Positions 6,756-9,400 of a stretch of 9,400 bases of DNA are shown one piece after another. The DNA comes from CAZLPW01 sp964561495 (GTDB lineage: Bacteria > Fidelibacterota > Marinisomatia > Marinisomatales > UBA1611). The position numbers and the translations under genes are program-made. Every line of letters begins with the position of its first letter. Within the stretch, counting starts at the first letter, position 1. The notes beneath the pieces were generated by a model that did not search any database, had not been told where the DNA came from, and saw only the letters and a program-made list of their open reading frames with translations. The DNA lies in NCBI GenBank assembly GCA_964561495.1, contig CAZLPW010000074.1:1-9400 (forward strand), in the 5' to 3' direction.

Positions 6756-8159
6756 TTATCTTTTAAGATCTAATCCTCTCTTCAGTTTATCAAGCTCAAC
6801 TTTCAACCAAATAATTGCAATAACAAATGCCACACTTGCAGAAATCATTATTGCATACCAATTCCACTCAACAGATTTATTTAAATAAATACTAAAATAA
6901 ATTGCTAATGGAGCCGATAGACCAAGAACCCTAACCGTAGTTATTACAAGCACAGGAATACCCTTACCAAGACCTTGCAAAACACGTCCTGAGGTGATTG
7001 CAATAGAGACTAGCGGATAGATTAATGTTAGATGCCTCAAAAATGAAATTGATACTTTCTGTATATTTAAATCCTTAGTAAATAAACCTGTCATTTCTGG
7101 AGCAAATATAAAAACGAAAAACGAAACTAAACTCGATATAAAAAATGCACTTTTTGATCCATATTTTACAATAGAAAGGAGTGCATCAATTTTTCTTGCA
7201 CCAAAGAACATCCCAACAATTGTAGTAAGAGCACCAGCGATAGCAAATATAGGAAGGAAAATTAGCATATCTAAACGACCTGCGACCTGATAGCCCGCTA
7301 CATACTCTGATCCATTCGGATAATAAATCAATATTTTATTAAATACTCCCTGACCTATTGCCATAATAAGCATAGATAAGGAAGCAGGTAGGCCAATCTT
7401 GATTATGCTCCACAAAATTGTTTTTGATGGTGAAAAATCTTTTAACCTAAACGTAATATATGCATGCTCTTTAATAAATAACATGTAAATAAAAATAATA
7501 AAAACAATAAGTTGACTCAAAACAGTTGCTGCAGCTGCTCCTTTCACTCCCAAACCAAGCCCAATCCCACCAAATGACTTAAGATCAAAAATAAAAAATG
7601 GATCAAGAACAATATTCAGTATAGTACCCAATCCAGCTACCATCATTGGAAATTTCATATCCCCTTCTCCTGCCAAAATTGATCTAAAAAAACCAGAAAA
7701 AACCATGAATGGCAAACCTAAAAGAATAAAAAATAAATAATCCCATGCTATTTGAAGAATATTTCCTTCTGCACCAAAACTCATTAAAATATTTTCACCA
7801 AAAATTATTCCTAATGAAGTAAAAATTAGTGCAATTAAACCACCAATTATTAAGGCATGTTCTGCAGCATTATCAGCATTTTTCTTATTATCCTCTCCAA
7901 TAAAACGAGCTATGGTAGCTGTAACTCCCGTACCTAAGCCCATTGTAAGACCCAACATTAAAAAAAATAATGGCATATTAAGAGCAACACCAGTTATAGC
8001 TTCCCCTCCCAACTGACCTATAAATATCATATCAACAATATTGTATAAGGTATGAATTCCCATACCAAACATTATTGGTACCGCCAAGGACCATAGAGCT
8101 TTCTGGGGATTATCAATAAATAATTGAAGACGTGATTCAGATTTATAATCGATTTCCAT
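6756..8159 (-). CDS. MATE family efflux transporter
   Basis: This 467-residue protein has about twelve membrane helices in two related halves and the standard length for a multidrug and toxic compound extrusion transporter. These inner-membrane proteins export cationic drugs, metabolites or other organic compounds in exchange for Na+ or H+. The first half begins NPQKALWSLAVPIMFGM (from residue 18), followed by LYNIVDMIFIGQLGG and the loop RFIGEDNKKNADNA. The second half repeats the layout with IIKIGLPASLSMLI, then AGYQVAGRLDM and GMFFGARK. The order resembles the MepA/DinF-like bacterial branch, but the sequence does not give the substrate. The ATG at 8159 leaves a short polar N-terminus before helix 1, which is normal. 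It lies 64 nt after the SLC13-type gene, and that gap holds a possible promoter, so it may be transcribed independently together with the dehydratase gene. Confidence 0.94.
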   Translation of the reverse strand: MEIDYKSESRLQLFIDNPQKALWSLAVPIMFGMGIHTLYNIVDMIFIGQLGGEAITGVALNMPLFFLMLGLTMGLGTGVTATIARFIGEDNKKNADNAAEHALIIGGLIALIFTSLGIIFGENILMSFGAEGNILQIAWDYLFFILLGLPFMVFSGFFRSILAGEGDMKFPMMVAGLGTILNIVLDPFFIFDLKSFGGIGLGLGVKGAAAATVLSQLIVFIIFIYMLFIKEHAYITFRLKDFSPSKTILWSIIKIGLPASLSMLIMAIGQGVFNKILIYYPNGSEYVAGYQVAGRLDMLIFLPIFAIAGALTTIVGMFFGARKIDALLSIVKYGSKSAFFISSLVSFFVFIFAPEMTGLFTKDLNIQKVSISFLRHLTLIYPLVSIAITSGRVLQGLGKGIPVLVITTVRVLGLSAPLAIYFSIYLNKSVEWNWYAIMISASVAFVIAIIWLKVELDKLKRGLDLKR

Positions 8160-8200
8160 TATACTTAAATATAAAGTTATTTGTATTGTTAGATTAAAAT

Positions 8201-8228
8201 ATTATATATCAAAGATAGATTATTTAAA
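8201..8228 (-). promoter_or_regulatory. Candidate promoter for the MATE-dehydratase pair
   Basis: Read on the minus strand, TTTAAA (8223-8228) and TATAAT (8201-8206) are separated by 16 nt, a fair sigma70-like arrangement. Between them lies TATCTTTG (8210-8217), which equals the Bacteroidota -7 consensus TAnnTTTG, although no matching -33 TTTG box sits at the usual distance. Either reading would leave a leader of roughly 35-45 nt before the ATG at 8159. The upstream part overlaps the stop codon of the SLC13-type gene. Chance matches are common in sequence this AT-rich. Confidence 0.3.
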
Positions 8229-9400
8229 CTGGCCAGATAATTGGTAACAATATTATTGCCGCAAACCAAAATAGTATTGCCAATGGAAAGCCAACCCTTA
8301 TATAATCACTAAATTTATATCCGCCTGGTCCATACACCATCAAATTAGTCTGGTATCCGACTGGTGTTAGAAATGATGCTGAAGCAGCAAAGGCAACAGC
8401 TAAAACAAAAGGCCTTGCATCTAAGCCCATCTGATTTGAGACCGCTATCGCTACTGGAGTCATTATGACTGCAGTAGCCGCATTTGAAGACACTTCTGTC
8501 AAAATCATAGCAATTAAATATACTAATGCTAAAATAACACGTGGTTGCCAATCATCTGGAGTTTTCATTGCAATTGAAGAAATGAAATTACCTATCCACT
8601 CTGCAGTGCCTGATGTCTTCATAACAGTTCCGACTGGTATTAAAGCAGCTATCAGTATTATGACCTGCCAATTAATTGATTGGTAACTTTCTTGTGATGA
8701 AATAACTCCTAGTACTAACAAAAGAGTTACCGCTAAAATACAACCCGCAAAAATAGGAAGAACATTTAAAGCTGCCGCTAAAATAGCAAAGAACATTACA
8801 GCAATAGACATCCACCAAAAACGTCTCTTACGCAATTTTCCTTCAACCTCACCGATCATAATAAAATCTGTACGTTTTGATATATTTTGAATTTTATTTT
8901 CTGGACCATAAATCAATAAAGTATCAAAAGCATTTAATACCACGTGAGCAATTTTTTTTCGAAATATTGTTCCTTCTCGACGTATTGCAAGAATAAAGGC
9001 ACCAAATCTCCTCCGAAAGTTGGTTTGTTTTAAATTTCGCCCTACCATATCTGATTGATCAGTAAGTAGCAACTCTACCAAAACATTATTTTCTTGTTCC
9101 AATTCTTCTTGTGTTAGTTTAACATCTGTAAGCAATGCAACTTTTTCAACTTCTTTCATCCTTAAAAAGTTTTCAACAGTTCCTTTAACAAATAGGACAT
9201 CCCCCTCCTCCAAACGAGTTAATCTGATAAAATTAGTTATCATTTTACCTTCTCTTTGTATATCTAAAACTACTACATCATAATTTGCATTAATGCCTCG
9301 CTCCATACAAGTACTCCCAACTAAAGGAGAATCTGCAGTAATTTTCATCTCAGTAAGATACCCACCAAGATGATAACTTTTTGTTAAACTTGCAGTTGTT
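8224..9400 (-). CDS. SLC13/DASS-type anion permease with two TrkA-C domains, 5' partial
   Basis: The frame is open to the window edge, so the ATG at 9348 is internal: the upstream codons read HLGGYLTE, which continues the domain. The visible 391 residues are the middle and C-terminal part of a protein usually near 600 residues; the first membrane half is missing. Two RCK/TrkA-C regulatory domains come first (about 9390-9130 and 9120-8870, each with an SPLVG- or SDMVG-like start). About six to seven helices follow. The transport half has SSNAATAVIMTP (about 8455-8490), comparable to the SNT-type motif of the DASS family, and TPVGYQTNLMVYGPGGY (about 8315-8367). These inner-membrane carriers move sulfate, dicarboxylates or similar anions, often with Na+. 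Members with internal TrkA-C domains are frequently assigned to sulfate or other inorganic anions, but the substrate is not resolved here. It is the first visible gene of the minus block. Confidence 0.93.
   Translation of the reverse strand, partial: TTASLTKSYHLGGYLTEMKITADSPLVGSTCMERGINANYDVVVLDIQREGKMITNFIRLTRLEEGDVLFVKGTVENFLRMKEVEKVALLTDVKLTQEELEQENNVLVELLLTDQSDMVGRNLKQTNFRRRFGAFILAIRREGTIFRKKIAHVVLNAFDTLLIYGPENKIQNISKRTDFIMIGEVEGKLRKRRFWWMSIAVMFFAILAAALNVLPIFAGCILAVTLLLVLGVISSQESYQSINWQVIILIAALIPVGTVMKTSGTAEWIGNFISSIAMKTPDDWQPRVILALVYLIAMILTEVSSNAATAVIMTPVAIAVSNQMGLDARPFVLAVAFAASASFLTPVGYQTNLMVYGPGGYKFSDYIRVGFPLAILFWFAAIILLPIIWPV

Noticed and set aside
8229..8236. Perfect 8-bp palindrome CTGGCCAG near the end of the SLC13-type gene.
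   Set aside because: It has no loop or T-run, encodes the last residues of the protein (WPV region), and an 8-bp palindrome is expected by chance.
8345..8551. 68-codon Cys/Phe-rich minus-strand reading frame that could pass for a small metal-binding protein.
   Set aside because: It lies wholly inside the conserved transport domain of the SLC13-type gene in another frame and shows no start context of its own; it is a shadow.

Overview
This AT-rich window is fully packed with genes. It carries nine protein-coding genes in two convergent blocks. The longest non-coding gap is 64 bases, and I see no rRNA, tRNA, CRISPR array, insertion sequence or long repeat. The first and last genes run off the window edges.

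The likely source is a free-living, probably marine, Gram-negative bacterium of the Bacteroidota or a related FCB lineage such as Marinimicrobia. This is an inference. It rests on a SpoIID/LytB protein of the Bacteroidota type, on the lack of a convincing Shine-Dalgarno sequence at all seven start codons in the window, on low G+C and on the sodium-coupled transporter content. The sequence alone does not settle the phylum.

Plus-strand block (1-6438): a 5'-truncated SpoIID/LytB-domain protein, a large Na+/solute symporter, a NagX/HGSNAT-like multipass membrane protein (DUF5009 type), a secreted PqqB-like metallo-beta-lactamase-fold protein, a short-chain dehydrogenase and the biotin transporter BioY. 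Four of the five junctions overlap (8, 1, 4 and 17 nt) and the fifth gap is 34 nt, so this looks like one transcription unit. The first three genes may belong together in peptidoglycan or amino-sugar metabolism: a glycan-binding SpoIID protein, a sugar-type symporter and an amino-sugar-associated membrane protein. The last three look like passengers with separate functions.

Minus-strand block (9400-6421, read right to left): a 5'-truncated SLC13-type anion permease with two TrkA-C domains, a MATE efflux transporter and a small pterin-4a-carbinolamine dehydratase. Its last gene overlaps the end of bioY by 18 nt, tail to tail, so neither block has room for its own intergenic terminator.

No convincing new defence system or mobile system is visible. 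The points most worth a second look are the possible amino-sugar salvage cluster, the exported PqqB-like protein with an altered metal motif and no other pqq gene nearby, and the coding overlap at the convergent junction.
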